8,517 nucleotides of DNA from Acidobacteriota bacterium (GTDB lineage Bacteria > Acidobacteriota > Terriglobia > UBA7540). The stretch lies in NCBI GenBank assembly GCA_003224635.1, contig QHZK01000100.1, positions 1 through 8,517 on the forward strand. The letters run 5' to 3'. Of this stretch, positions 1 to 6,249 are shown one piece after another (position 1 is the stretch's first letter; each line of letters starts with the position of its first letter). A program made the translations under genes and the position numbers. The notes beneath the pieces were generated by a model. It worked only from the letters and a program-made list of their open reading frames with translations, searched no databases and was not told where the DNA came from.

Positions 1-132
1 CGCCGTTTTGCCTACGGAACCTATCGGCCGGAAAAGAACGAGGGAGAAAATCTAACCCTGCAACCGAAACATCAGCTGAAGCTTAAAGTACTGGTAGCGC
101 TACAGGGATTCGAACCCTGGTTTGATGGCTGA
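1..132 (+). other. Open reading stretch cut by the window's left edge; doubtful gene tail
   Basis: Frame 1 is open from the first base to a TGA at 130-132 and would give the last 43 residues of a protein (RRFAYGTYRPEKNEGENLTL near its start). I do not recognise the sequence. Its last third is read through the tRNA-like segment on the other strand (92-140), so at least that part is unlikely to be under protein-coding selection. It may be the tail of a gene whose original end was replaced when something inserted at the tRNA segment, or it may be chance. The hairpin at 171-205 would be a suitable terminator for it. Confidence 0.15.
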
Positions 133-140
133 GAACCACT
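92..140 (-). pseudogene. 3' half of a tRNA (anticodon arm to CCA), 5' half missing
   Basis: Read on the minus strand, the segment has exact tRNA geometry. It shows an anticodon stem AGTGG/CCATC (136-140 with 124-128; one G-T and one A-C pair), a 7-nt loop TTCTCAG with CTC at the anticodon place (131-133), and a 4-nt variable loop. A perfect 5-bp T stem CAGGG/CCCTG encloses loop TTCGAAT (103-119). It ends with a 7-nt acceptor strand, discriminator A and an encoded CCA (92-94). The matching 5' acceptor strand AGCGCTA and a D arm are absent from the expected positions upstream (141-166). CTC would mean glutamate, but the discriminator A and the missing half leave identity open. A tRNA 3' half alone is the typical residue of integration by a tyrosine recombinase; that reading is inference. 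Confidence 0.6.
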
Positions 141-170
141 TCTAACGGGTCTAAGAAAACTCTTGAAAAC

Positions 171-205
171 ACGCTGAAACCCGCGCCAGTGGCGGGTTTC
201 AGCGT
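171..205. terminator. Strong 14-bp stem hairpin, probable terminator
   Basis: The arms ACGCTGAAACCCGC (171-184) and GCGGGTTTCAGCGT (192-205) are perfectly complementary around the 7-nt loop GCCAGTG. On the plus strand the stem is followed by TTCT, and on the minus strand by GTTTTC, so the U tract is weak in both directions. It could end a plus-strand transcript arriving from the left edge or a minus-strand transcript arriving from the right. Because it sits 30 nt from the tRNA 3' half, it could instead belong to an old recombination site. Confidence 0.5.
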
Positions 206-223
206 TTCTAGTGTGCTACTCGC

Positions 224-260
224 TTTGCCCGAATTTGCCCCATTTTGCCCAATAATTCCC
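224..260. repeat. Helically phased TTTGCCC direct repeats
   Basis: TTTGCCC occurs at 224-230, 234-240 and 244-250, an exact 10-bp period. A degraded fourth unit (ATTCCC, 255-260) keeps the register. Ten-base phasing puts the copies on one face of the helix, as in arrays of protein-binding sites. No gene is recognisable on either side, so the function is unknown. Proximity to the tRNA 3' half suggests integrase arm-type sites, without proof. Confidence 0.5.
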
Positions 261-532
261 CTCCCAGATTCCCTCCACTCGCGAGGCGTCTTATGCAACT
301 TGAATCTGGCGCCGTGACCGTGAACGGCGTGCGCGGTAAAGCCGGACAGGGAAGGACAAATCTCGAATTTGACACCCCAAACCAGACGGAGTCGGACGCA
401 GCACCACCAAGCCCCACAGGGACAACGGTTTCAGGGCCTCCCCCGAAGTCCCGGACAACTCCGTAAAACTGCATAAAACCGGGTCCTATTGGGGGAGTTA
501 GTGCACAAACTGGTGCACCGAAAGGGGACAGC
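261..532. other. Gene-free stretch
   Basis: I see no credible gene, RNA or terminator here. The open frames on both strands overlap each other, lack ribosome binding sites and have Pro/Ser/Thr-rich composition typical of chance frames. The frame that later encodes the propeller remnant is open from 467 but resembles the family only from about 536. Confidence 0.4.
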
Positions 533-535
533 AGG

Positions 536-843
536 ACCAGTTTGTGGCGTGTGCCGGTCGACGGCGGCGAGGAAGTCGAGATCGTGGGCTCGCTCGACTC
601 GTGGGCCAACTTCGACGTTGTCGAGGATGGCATCTATTATATTCCAGCCCGACACCTGCCGCAGCAGCGGCGAAAGAGTTTCGGATCGACTTCCACCGCT
701 TCGCGGACGGGAAGACGGTCAGGATTGCGACGCTCGACAAGCAACCCTTCGGCATCGCCGTGTTGCCGGACCACCGGAGCCTGCTCTGCGCACTCTTCGA
801 GCCGCTGGGTAGCGATCTGATGCTCGTCGAGAACTTCCGCTGA
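536..843 (+). pseudogene. C-terminal remnant of a PD40/TolB-type beta-propeller protein, frameshifted
   Basis: Frame 542 reads TSLWRVPVDGGEEVEIVG and continues to DVVEDGIYYIP, the pattern of a propeller blade. At about 650-662 the similarity moves to the frame of 544, which reads AKEFRIDFHRF, then ADGKTVRIATLDKQPFGIAV, and ends SDLMLVENFR followed by TGA at 841-843. A single-base loss or two-base gain near the run of GCA/GCG codons explains the switch. From memory, acidobacterial proteins with WD40/PD40 repeats, often fused to a Ser/Thr kinase or a DNA-binding domain, end this way after a last blade with a SPDG-like motif (here LPDH). Only the last 100 or so residues remain. There is no start, no ribosome binding site and no upstream blades, so it is not expected to make a functional protein. 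Confidence 0.65.
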
Positions 844-1013
844 CTCGGCGCGGGACTGTCCCCAGGCGCGTTCTGCGAGCGGCCTCGGCTACGGCGACAA
901 GACGCAGCACGCGTATCGCAGACCGCTGCAGGCACTGGCTCCTGGCGCGAAACCCGCGGCTCCCACCCCACCGCGCTAGCCCTGCTGGCCAGGGCCACGG
1001 CAATCCATTGCTG

Positions 1014-1051
1014 TTGATAGCCTCTGATAAGGTTGATATCCCGTGATAAGA
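1014..1051. promoter_or_regulatory. 19-bp tandem repeat with four phased TGATA boxes upstream of the operon
   Basis: TTGATAGCCTCTGATAAGG (1014-1032) is followed directly by TTGATATCCCGTGATAAGA (1033-1051), identical at 15 of 19 positions. Each unit holds two TGATA boxes, so the boxes start at 1015, 1025, 1034 and 1044 (spacings 10, 9 and 10), all on one helix face. The array ends 33 nt before the first start codon of the operon. This fits an operator for a regulator binding direct repeats, or part of the 5' leader. I cannot assign a convincing -35/-10 pair; TTGATA is -35-like, but nothing good lies 16-18 bp downstream. Confidence 0.45.
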
Positions 1052-1084
1052 TGGATGCTCTCGCAAGACCGGAAGGAGAGCGCC

Positions 1085-2377
1085 ATGAAAATCCGCTGGC
1101 TGCTTCCCGGCCTGATCGTGCTGGGCGTCACGGGGCTGGCTGCCGGAGGCTGGTTTGCCGTGGGCTGGTTTCGGGATGTCAAGAGTCCGATCGTCGTCGG
1201 AATCCTGCACTCGAAGACCGGGGCCATGGCGATCAGCGAGAGCTCGATGATCGATGCCGAAGTCCTTGCCCTGAAGGAGATCAATGCACGCGGAGGCCTC
1301 CTTGGGCGGAAGATCGAATGGGTCATCGCCGACGGCGAATCCGATTGGCCAACCTATGCCCGCAAGGCCCGCCAACTAATCCGGGAAAACAAGGTTAGCG
1401 TGATCTTCGGCTGTTGGACCTCGGCCAGCCGCAAGACGACTCTTCCAGTCATTGAGCAGGAAGACCACATGCTGATTTATCCCATGGCTTATGAGGGGCT
1501 GGAGCTGTCGCGGAATGTTATTTACACCGGCGCCGCTCCCAATCAGCAGATCATTCCCGCTGTGAAATGGAGCTACGATAATCTCAAGGCGCGAAAGTTC
1601 TTTCTCGTTGGATCCGACTACATTTGGCCCCATTCAATTAACGAGATCATCAAGGACCAGCTCAAGGCGCTCAAGGCAGAGCTGGCGGGTGAGGAGTACA
1701 TCTTTTTCGGCAGCTCGCGGGCAAAAGGCGTGGTCGAGAAGATCAAGAAGGCCAAGCCGGATGTGATCCTCAGCGCCGTGGTCGGCGACAGCAACCTGGC
1801 GTTTTATCGGGAGCTACACGACGCCGGCGTCCTGCCGGAACGCATGCCGGTAATTTCTTTCAGCATCGCCGAGGACGAGCTGCGCAAGCTCCCGCCCCGA
1901 GACACCGTGGGACATTTCTCCGCCTGGAATTACTTTCAGAGCCTCGACCGACCGGAGAACCAGGCCTTCGTCAAAGCCTTCAAGGCTGAATATGGGCAGG
2001 ACCGAGTCACTACGGATGTCATCGCCGCTTCGTATAACAGCGTCCGTCTCTGGGCCCAGGCGGTCGAGGAGGCAGGAACAGAGGACATCAAGCCGGTACG
2101 AGACGCCATCCGTCGTCAGAGCTTCAATGCTCCGGAAGGCGTCGTCTCGGTCGATGCCCGGACGCAGCATACGTGGCGGCCGGTCTATATCGGCAAGGCC
2201 CGGGCCGACGGCCAATTCGACATTGTCTGGAGTTCGCAAAAGCCCATCCGCCCGGTCCCTTATCCCATGACGCGAACCAAGGCGGCATGGGACGAGTACC
2301 TGAGCGATCTCTACAGGGGCTGGCGGAACACCTGGGCCAATCCGGTGGACCAGACCGCGGCCGCGACAACGAGGTAA
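1085..2377 (+). CDS. UrtA/AmiC-type substrate-binding protein, probably membrane-anchored
   Basis: This 430-aa protein belongs to the periplasmic binding-protein family of urea transporter UrtA and amide sensor AmiC (Peripla_BP_5 type). Residues 5-27 form one hydrophobic segment after K2/R4, with no lipobox Cys and no clear AxA site, so a signal anchor or an unusual signal peptide is likely. The family core follows: VVGILHSKTGAMAISE (37-52), the GGLLGRKIEWVIADGESDWP stretch (70-89), FGCWTSASRK (108-117), the YPMAYEGLE stretch (132-140), FFLVGSDYIWP (172-182), SIAEDELR (260-267) and HFSAWNYFQS (277-286). After the usual UrtA end (about 392) there is an extra 38-residue tail rich in Trp and Tyr. 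ATG 1085 is chosen because GGAAGGAG (1071-1078) precedes it at 6 nt; an upstream in-frame GTG at 1043 lies inside the repeat array. No permease or ATPase genes are present. As head of a chemosensory operon it is more likely a sensory partner than a transporter subunit. The ligand is unproven; urea, a short amide or an amino-acid-like molecule is possible. Confidence 0.88.
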   Translation: MKIRWLLPGLIVLGVTGLAAGGWFAVGWFRDVKSPIVVGILHSKTGAMAISESSMIDAEVLALKEINARGGLLGRKIEWVIADGESDWPTYARKARQLIRENKVSVIFGCWTSASRKTTLPVIEQEDHMLIYPMAYEGLELSRNVIYTGAAPNQQIIPAVKWSYDNLKARKFFLVGSDYIWPHSINEIIKDQLKALKAELAGEEYIFFGSSRAKGVVEKIKKAKPDVILSAVVGDSNLAFYRELHDAGVLPERMPVISFSIAEDELRKLPPRDTVGHFSAWNYFQSLDRPENQAFVKAFKAEYGQDRVTTDVIAASYNSVRLWAQAVEEAGTEDIKPVRDAIRRQSFNAPEGVVSVDARTQHTWRPVYIGKARADGQFDIVWSSQKPIRPVPYPMTRTKAAWDEYLSDLYRGWRNTWANPVDQTAAATTR

Positions 2378-2391
2378 AAAGACCTCCGAAA

Positions 2392-2411
2392 TCTTCCGAC
2401 ACTGCGGAAGA
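2392..2411 (+). promoter_or_regulatory. Hairpin in the gap between binding protein and receptor genes
   Basis: TCTTCCG (2392-2398) and CGGAAGA (2405-2411) form a perfect 7-bp stem around the 6-nt loop ACACTG. It is not followed by a U tract, so it is not a classical terminator. Its 3' arm contains GGAAG (2406-2410), the only Shine-Dalgarno-like sequence for a start at GTG 2420. It could lower receptor translation relative to the binding protein, or mark a processing site. Confidence 0.4.
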
Positions 2412-2419
2412 CTCGGCGC

Positions 2420-4504
2420 GTGAGGAAAATCAACGTGTTTCGCTCCATTGCCAGCCGCTTGATGTTGTGGTTCTTGATCCTATCCCTCGTGCCCTGTGCC
2501 GCCGTCACCTATTTGCTGTACCGTTCGTCCAGCGAGGCGACGCACGAGCTCGCTCGAAGGACTTTGCACGTGATCTCGGAAGCCAAAGCGAGTCACTTGG
2601 AGGATCTTGCTCAGGAGAAGTTGCGGACCGCAACGCTTGTCGGTCGCGTGCCCAAGGTTCAAGAGGCAGCCGTCTACCTCTACGAATCGAAAAAGAAAGG
2701 ACAGCCCAAGGACTTCAAGGAAAAGGTCCAGGAATTTCGAGCCTATATCGCAGACTTTGCCGAGACCCTGGGATACACAAACGTTTTTCTTTTCAGTCCC
2801 AATGGCGAGCCGCTTCTAAAGCTCAAAGAGGGCCTCGATTTCGGCAATCAGATCCAGAGCGGCCCCTTGCGGGACATGGAGCTAGCCGCCGCCGTAGATC
2901 GAGCCAAGACGTTGCTTCAGACAGAATTATCGGACTACCAGATTTACCCGGGAATGAAAAAGCCGGCCGCGTTCATTGCTACCCCGGTCTTGAACCGGGA
3001 GGGCGCCGTCCTGGCCGTGATCGCACTGGAATTAAACAATGACGAGGTCTTCGAAGTATTCAGCGATTACACCGGACTGGGCGACACGGGCGAGACGCTG
3101 GTGGGAACTCGCGTCGGTGACGGAGTCGTGGTGGTGGCGCCATTGCGGCACGACCCAGAGGCGGCATTCAAAGCGCGTGTTTCGCTGAGTGACGCGCGCG
3201 GCTTGCCGCTGCAGCGGGCTGTCCAAGGACAGCGCGGATACGGCGAAGAGATCGACTACCGGGGCAAGCCGGTCGCCGCCTCGTGGACCTATCTGCCGAG
3301 CTTCCGCTGGGGCATGGTCGTCAAGCAGGATTACGATGAATCTTTCGCCCTGATCGCGCGGCAGCGGCGGGCCGCCACGTTTCTGATGGGAACGACCGTG
3401 GTCGTCGTGGTGATCGTGGCCTTGATCGTAGCCGGTTCGTTGTCGCAGCCGATCCGGGCTGCGGCGCGGGTAGCCCAGGGAGTTGCGGCCGGCGATCTGA
3501 CCGAGGAAATCCGGCTCCGGTCCACCGGCGAGCCCGGCCTGCTGCTTGCTTCCATCCAGAAAATGATCACCTACCTTCGTTCGCTGATCGGCAAGATCCA
3601 GATGTCGAGTGTCAGCCTGTTGTCCACGGCGACCGAGATTGCCGCCACCTCCAAGCAGCAAGAGGAGACCATGAGCGAATTCGGCGCCTCGACAAACCAG
3701 GCAGCGGCGGCGGTCAAGCAGATCTCCGCCACCAGCCAGGAACTCTTGAGGACCATGAACGATGTCAACCAGATGGCCACCCAGACGGCCGCCATGGCCT
3801 CGGCGGGCCAGCAAAGTCTCGCCGGCATGGACAAGACGATGCGCCAGCTTGCGGAATCCACCGGCTCGATCAACTCCAAGCTTGCCATCATCAGCGAGCG
3901 GGCTCGGAATATTAACCTGGTAGTTACCACCATCACTAAGGTCGCGGACCAGACCAATCTCCTGTCGATCAACGCGGCGATCGAAGCGGAGAAGGCCGGC
4001 GAGTACGGCCTGGGCTTCCTGGTGGTGGCGCGGGAGATTCGCCGGCTGGCGGACCAGACGGCCGTCGCCACGCTCGACATCGAGCGCATGGTCAAGGAAA
4101 TGCAGCAGAGCGTTTCGACCGGCGTGATGGAGATGGATAAGTTCAGCGAGCAGGTCCGGCAGAGCGTGGACGAGGTCGGGCGCCTCAGCACGCAATTGGG
4201 CGAGATCATTGCAGGAGTGAAGTCCGGTAAGGAACGCTTCGAGCAAGTTAACCAGGGCATGCAGGCGCAGTCCCAGGGGGCCGAACAAATCCGCGAGGCG
4301 ATGATGCGGCTGAGCGAAGGCGCCAACCAGACGGCACGCTCCCTGACGGAGTTCAATAAGGCCACCGCTCAGCTGCGCGAAGCCGTTGCCTCTCTCAAGG
4401 AAGACGTCTCCTGGTTCAGGCTTAGCCGCGACGGTCCGGTCGAGGCTCTCAGGAGCGATGCACAGGATCGGGAGCGCGAGCCGCGCACGCTGGCACTAAC
4501 ATGA
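2420..4504 (+). CDS. wspA: WspA-like methyl-accepting chemoreceptor with dCache-type sensor
   Basis: This is an inner-membrane receptor of 694 residues: TM1 about 14-34, a periplasmic domain of roughly 280 residues, TM2 about 318-340, HAMP about 341-395, and a long cytoplasmic coiled coil to about 667. The sensor shows a dCache pattern: GYTNVFLFSPNGEPLLKL (118-135), AAFIATPV (183-190), VLAVIALELNNDEVFEVF (197-214) and TGLGDTGETLVG (218-229). The tip reads QTNLLSINAAIEAEKAGEYG (511-530), then LGFLVVAREIRRLADQTAVA (531-550). The EAEKAGEYG and REIRRLADQTAVAT wording is what I associate with WspA rather than Tsr-like receptors. The normally conserved Arg of GRGF is Leu531. There is no C-terminal CheR/CheB-tethering pentapeptide (end LALT). 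The start is uncertain: GTG 2435 has a better ribosome site (GAGGA, 2422-2426) than GTG 2420. Its neighbours supply the CheW, CheR and CheA partners, and its likely role is to activate the CheA kinase on ligand or surface cues. The wsp assignment rests on the tip and gene order. Confidence 0.9.
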   Translation: MRKINVFRSIASRLMLWFLILSLVPCAAVTYLLYRSSSEATHELARRTLHVISEAKASHLEDLAQEKLRTATLVGRVPKVQEAAVYLYESKKKGQPKDFKEKVQEFRAYIADFAETLGYTNVFLFSPNGEPLLKLKEGLDFGNQIQSGPLRDMELAAAVDRAKTLLQTELSDYQIYPGMKKPAAFIATPVLNREGAVLAVIALELNNDEVFEVFSDYTGLGDTGETLVGTRVGDGVVVVAPLRHDPEAAFKARVSLSDARGLPLQRAVQGQRGYGEEIDYRGKPVAASWTYLPSFRWGMVVKQDYDESFALIARQRRAATFLMGTTVVVVVIVALIVAGSLSQPIRAAARVAQGVAAGDLTEEIRLRSTGEPGLLLASIQKMITYLRSLIGKIQMSSVSLLSTATEIAATSKQQEETMSEFGASTNQAAAAVKQISATSQELLRTMNDVNQMATQTAAMASAGQQSLAGMDKTMRQLAESTGSINSKLAIISERARNINLVVTTITKVADQTNLLSINAAIEAEKAGEYGLGFLVVAREIRRLADQTAVATLDIERMVKEMQQSVSTGVMEMDKFSEQVRQSVDEVGRLSTQLGEIIAGVKSGKERFEQVNQGMQAQSQGAEQIREAMMRLSEGANQTARSLTEFNKATAQLREAVASLKEDVSWFRLSRDGPVEALRSDAQDREREPRTLALT

Positions 4505-4543
4505 GAATGGGGGCGCCGTTCAAGCCCGGCGGCGAAACCAGCA

Positions 4544-5008
4544 ATGCTGCTCCTCAAGTTTCAGGTCGGCTCCAGTCTGTTTGCCGTCGACTCCAAGCAG
4601 GTCCTGGAAGTGACGCCGTGGGTGAATCTGCGCCCCATCCCTCTCGCAGCGCCTTACATCAAGGGTCTTTTCCATTATCGGGGAAAGGTCGTGCCCGTCG
4701 TGGACCTTGCCGGACTGATGGGGGCGGCGGCTTGCCAACCACGGCTCAGCACCCGGATTATCGTCATCGAGCGGTCCGCCGCGGGCGCGGAACGGTCACT
4801 GATGGGTTTGCTGGCGGAACGTGTCACCGATCTGGTGAAGGTCGCAGATAACCAGTTCATGCCGCCTTCCGGTGCCATGAACAACGTCTCCTTTCTTGGC
4901 CCCTTCGTCGAGACGGAGAGCGGCCTGGTACAGTTGATCCTGGTCGATCAGGTCGTACCGGAAGCTCTTGACCGCGCCCTGACGGGATCGACGGTGGAGC
5001 GACCATGA
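4544..5008 (+). CDS. wspB: CheW-type adaptor, WspB-like
   Basis: This 154-aa single-domain CheW couples receptor to CheA in the cytoplasmic array. The CheW pattern is visible: LKFQVGSSLFAVDSKQVLEV (4-23), then PYIKGLFHYRGKVVPVVDLA (37-56), which corresponds to the usual G-x-x-N-x-RG-x-x-x-PvidL core with the Asn replaced by His44. A second half follows with MGLLAERVTDLVKV (87-100). It starts 39 nt after the receptor gene. No in-frame start lies between the receptor's stop and ATG 4544, so the start is firm although the Shine-Dalgarno sequence is poor. Translation may therefore depend on coupling to the upstream gene. Its stop overlaps the next start (ATGA, 5005-5008). First-CheW position after wspA gives the WspB name. 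Confidence 0.87.
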   Translation: MLLLKFQVGSSLFAVDSKQVLEVTPWVNLRPIPLAAPYIKGLFHYRGKVVPVVDLAGLMGAAACQPRLSTRIIVIERSAAGAERSLMGLLAERVTDLVKVADNQFMPPSGAMNNVSFLGPFVETESGLVQLILVDQVVPEALDRALTGSTVERP

Positions 5009-6249
5009 CCTACCGGATCGAAATCGAAGGGCTGCTTGCCGAGCGCATCGGCCTCGACACCGGCTCGGTCGGCTCGGGCTTGATCCAGCAGGCCATCCAA
5101 GCACGCTTGTCGGTCCTCGGCTTGGCCGAACCAGGCCCCTATTTAAGAATACTCCGGAATTCGGATGAGGAATTGGCAGAGCTTGTCGAAGAAGTCGTCA
5201 TACCGGAAAGCTGGTTCTTCCGAGACAAGCACCCATTCCAGCGTCTGGAGAAGTATGCCCGGGAGAATTGGGGACCCTCCGGGCCGATGACACCGCTCAA
5301 GGCGCTCAGCATACCTTGCGCGGCGGGCGAAGAAGCCTATTCGATCGCCATTACTTTGCTGGAAGCCGGGCTTCTGCCGGACGGAATCCAGGTCGATGCC
5401 GGAGATATCAGTGAGCGTCAGCTCACGCGGGCGCGGCGAGGGGTCTATCGTGCCAACGCTTTCCGCGGCGAAGGACCCAGGCATCGATTGGCGTACTTTC
5501 GAGAACTCGCACAGTCATGGGAAATCGATCCCAGGGTGCGGCGGCTGGTGCGGTTCTTTCGAGCCAATCTGCTCGCCGACGAGCAATGGGCCGGCCAGAA
5601 TACCTACGATGTGATCTTTTGCCGAAACCTGCTTATCTATCTGACGAAACCGGCGCGACAGCGCGCGGTAGCCACGTTGGATCGACTGCTCAACCCCGGT
5701 GGGATCCTCTTCGTCGGCCATGCCGAAATGATTGCTGATCTGCAGCCACACTTTCTGCCGGACGAGGATTGGGGGAGCTTTGCTTACCGGAGGGGCGCAG
5801 CGGGGAGCGCGGAACGCGAGCCGCCGGCTTCTGGTCCGAAGGCAGAGCGTTTCAGGGAGACGCCGCTTCGTTTTAGCCCAGAGCATCAGAAATCCGGCCT
5901 GCCACGCGCCCCGGACAGTGCTCCCACTTCGCCAGAAGAGATTCTGGATGAGGCGAGAAGATTGGCTGATCAAAGGCAGTATGCGGAGGCGGTTCGGCTT
6001 TGCGACCAGCTTGTCCGCAATCAGGTTCCGTCTGCAAGCGTCTATTCTTTGCTTGGGATGATTTCGTTGGCGACCGGGGAGAGCGACAAGGCGGAAGCTT
6101 ATCTGATGAAGGCGGTATACCTGGACGACGCCGATGTAGAAGCATTGCTGGCCCTGGGGCTGATATGCCAGGGGCGTGGAGATGCCGATGCCGCCGCCCG
6201 CTACCGGCGGCGAGCCGAGCGTGCCCGGCTGAGGGGGGAAGCCAAATGA
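5005..6249 (+). CDS. wspC: CheR-type receptor methyltransferase with TPR domain, WspC-like
   Basis: This 414-aa SAM-dependent methyltransferase would methylate glutamates of the upstream receptor and set its sensitivity. CheR landmarks appear in order: PESWFFRDKHPF (67-78), the SAM-binding LSIPCAAGEEAYSIAI (101-116), where the usual EEPYS is EEAYS, and DAGDISERQLTRARRGVY (131-148). Next are YDVIFCRNLLIYL (201-213) and PGGILFVGHAE (231-241). A variable linker of charged and Pro-rich residues (about 265-310) leads to two or three TPR-like helix pairs (about 312-410), including YAEAVRLCDQLV and VYSLLGMISLATGESDKAEA. A C-terminal TPR is the hallmark of WspC compared with plain CheR. The start ATG 5005 overlaps the CheW stop and has GGAG at 4996-4999. 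The end overlaps the next start (ATGA, 6246-6249). Confidence 0.92.
   Translation: MTYRIEIEGLLAERIGLDTGSVGSGLIQQAIQARLSVLGLAEPGPYLRILRNSDEELAELVEEVVIPESWFFRDKHPFQRLEKYARENWGPSGPMTPLKALSIPCAAGEEAYSIAITLLEAGLLPDGIQVDAGDISERQLTRARRGVYRANAFRGEGPRHRLAYFRELAQSWEIDPRVRRLVRFFRANLLADEQWAGQNTYDVIFCRNLLIYLTKPARQRAVATLDRLLNPGGILFVGHAEMIADLQPHFLPDEDWGSFAYRRGAAGSAEREPPASGPKAERFRETPLRFSPEHQKSGLPRAPDSAPTSPEEILDEARRLADQRQYAEAVRLCDQLVRNQVPSASVYSLLGMISLATGESDKAEAYLMKAVYLDDADVEALLALGLICQGRGDADAAARYRRRAERARLRGEAK

Noticed and set aside
208..633. Minus-strand frame of 141 residues ending just before the hairpin, considered as an integrase tail
   Set aside because: The position (stop, hairpin, tRNA half) is tempting, but the translation shows no tyrosine-recombinase residues, and its first third is antisense to the propeller remnant.
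999..1012. Sigma-54-like -24/-12 element (GG then TTGCT) upstream of the operon
   Set aside because: GG (999-1000) and GC (1010-1011) start 11 bp apart instead of the required 12, and the rest of the -24 box does not fit TGGCAC.
1043..1084. Upstream GTG start adding 14 residues to the binding protein
   Set aside because: It lies within the repeat array with no Shine-Dalgarno sequence, while ATG 1085 has GGAAGGAG at proper spacing and gives a normal signal-like N-terminus.
719..1375. Minus-strand frame of 218 residues crossing the operon's upstream region
   Set aside because: It overlaps the propeller remnant, the repeat array and the start of the binding-protein gene; its composition is Arg/Ala/Pro-rich and no family is evident.
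3032..4288. 418-residue open frame on the minus strand inside the receptor gene
   Set aside because: It lies antisense to a clear chemoreceptor, is Leu/Arg/Gly/His-rich, shows no domain and has no ribosome site; it is a shadow of the GC-rich coding strand.
6000..6245. Upstream extension of the WspD frame
   Set aside because: This part is an out-of-frame reading of the TPR domain of the CheR gene; ATG 6246 has a strong ribosome site and the standard ATGA overlap.
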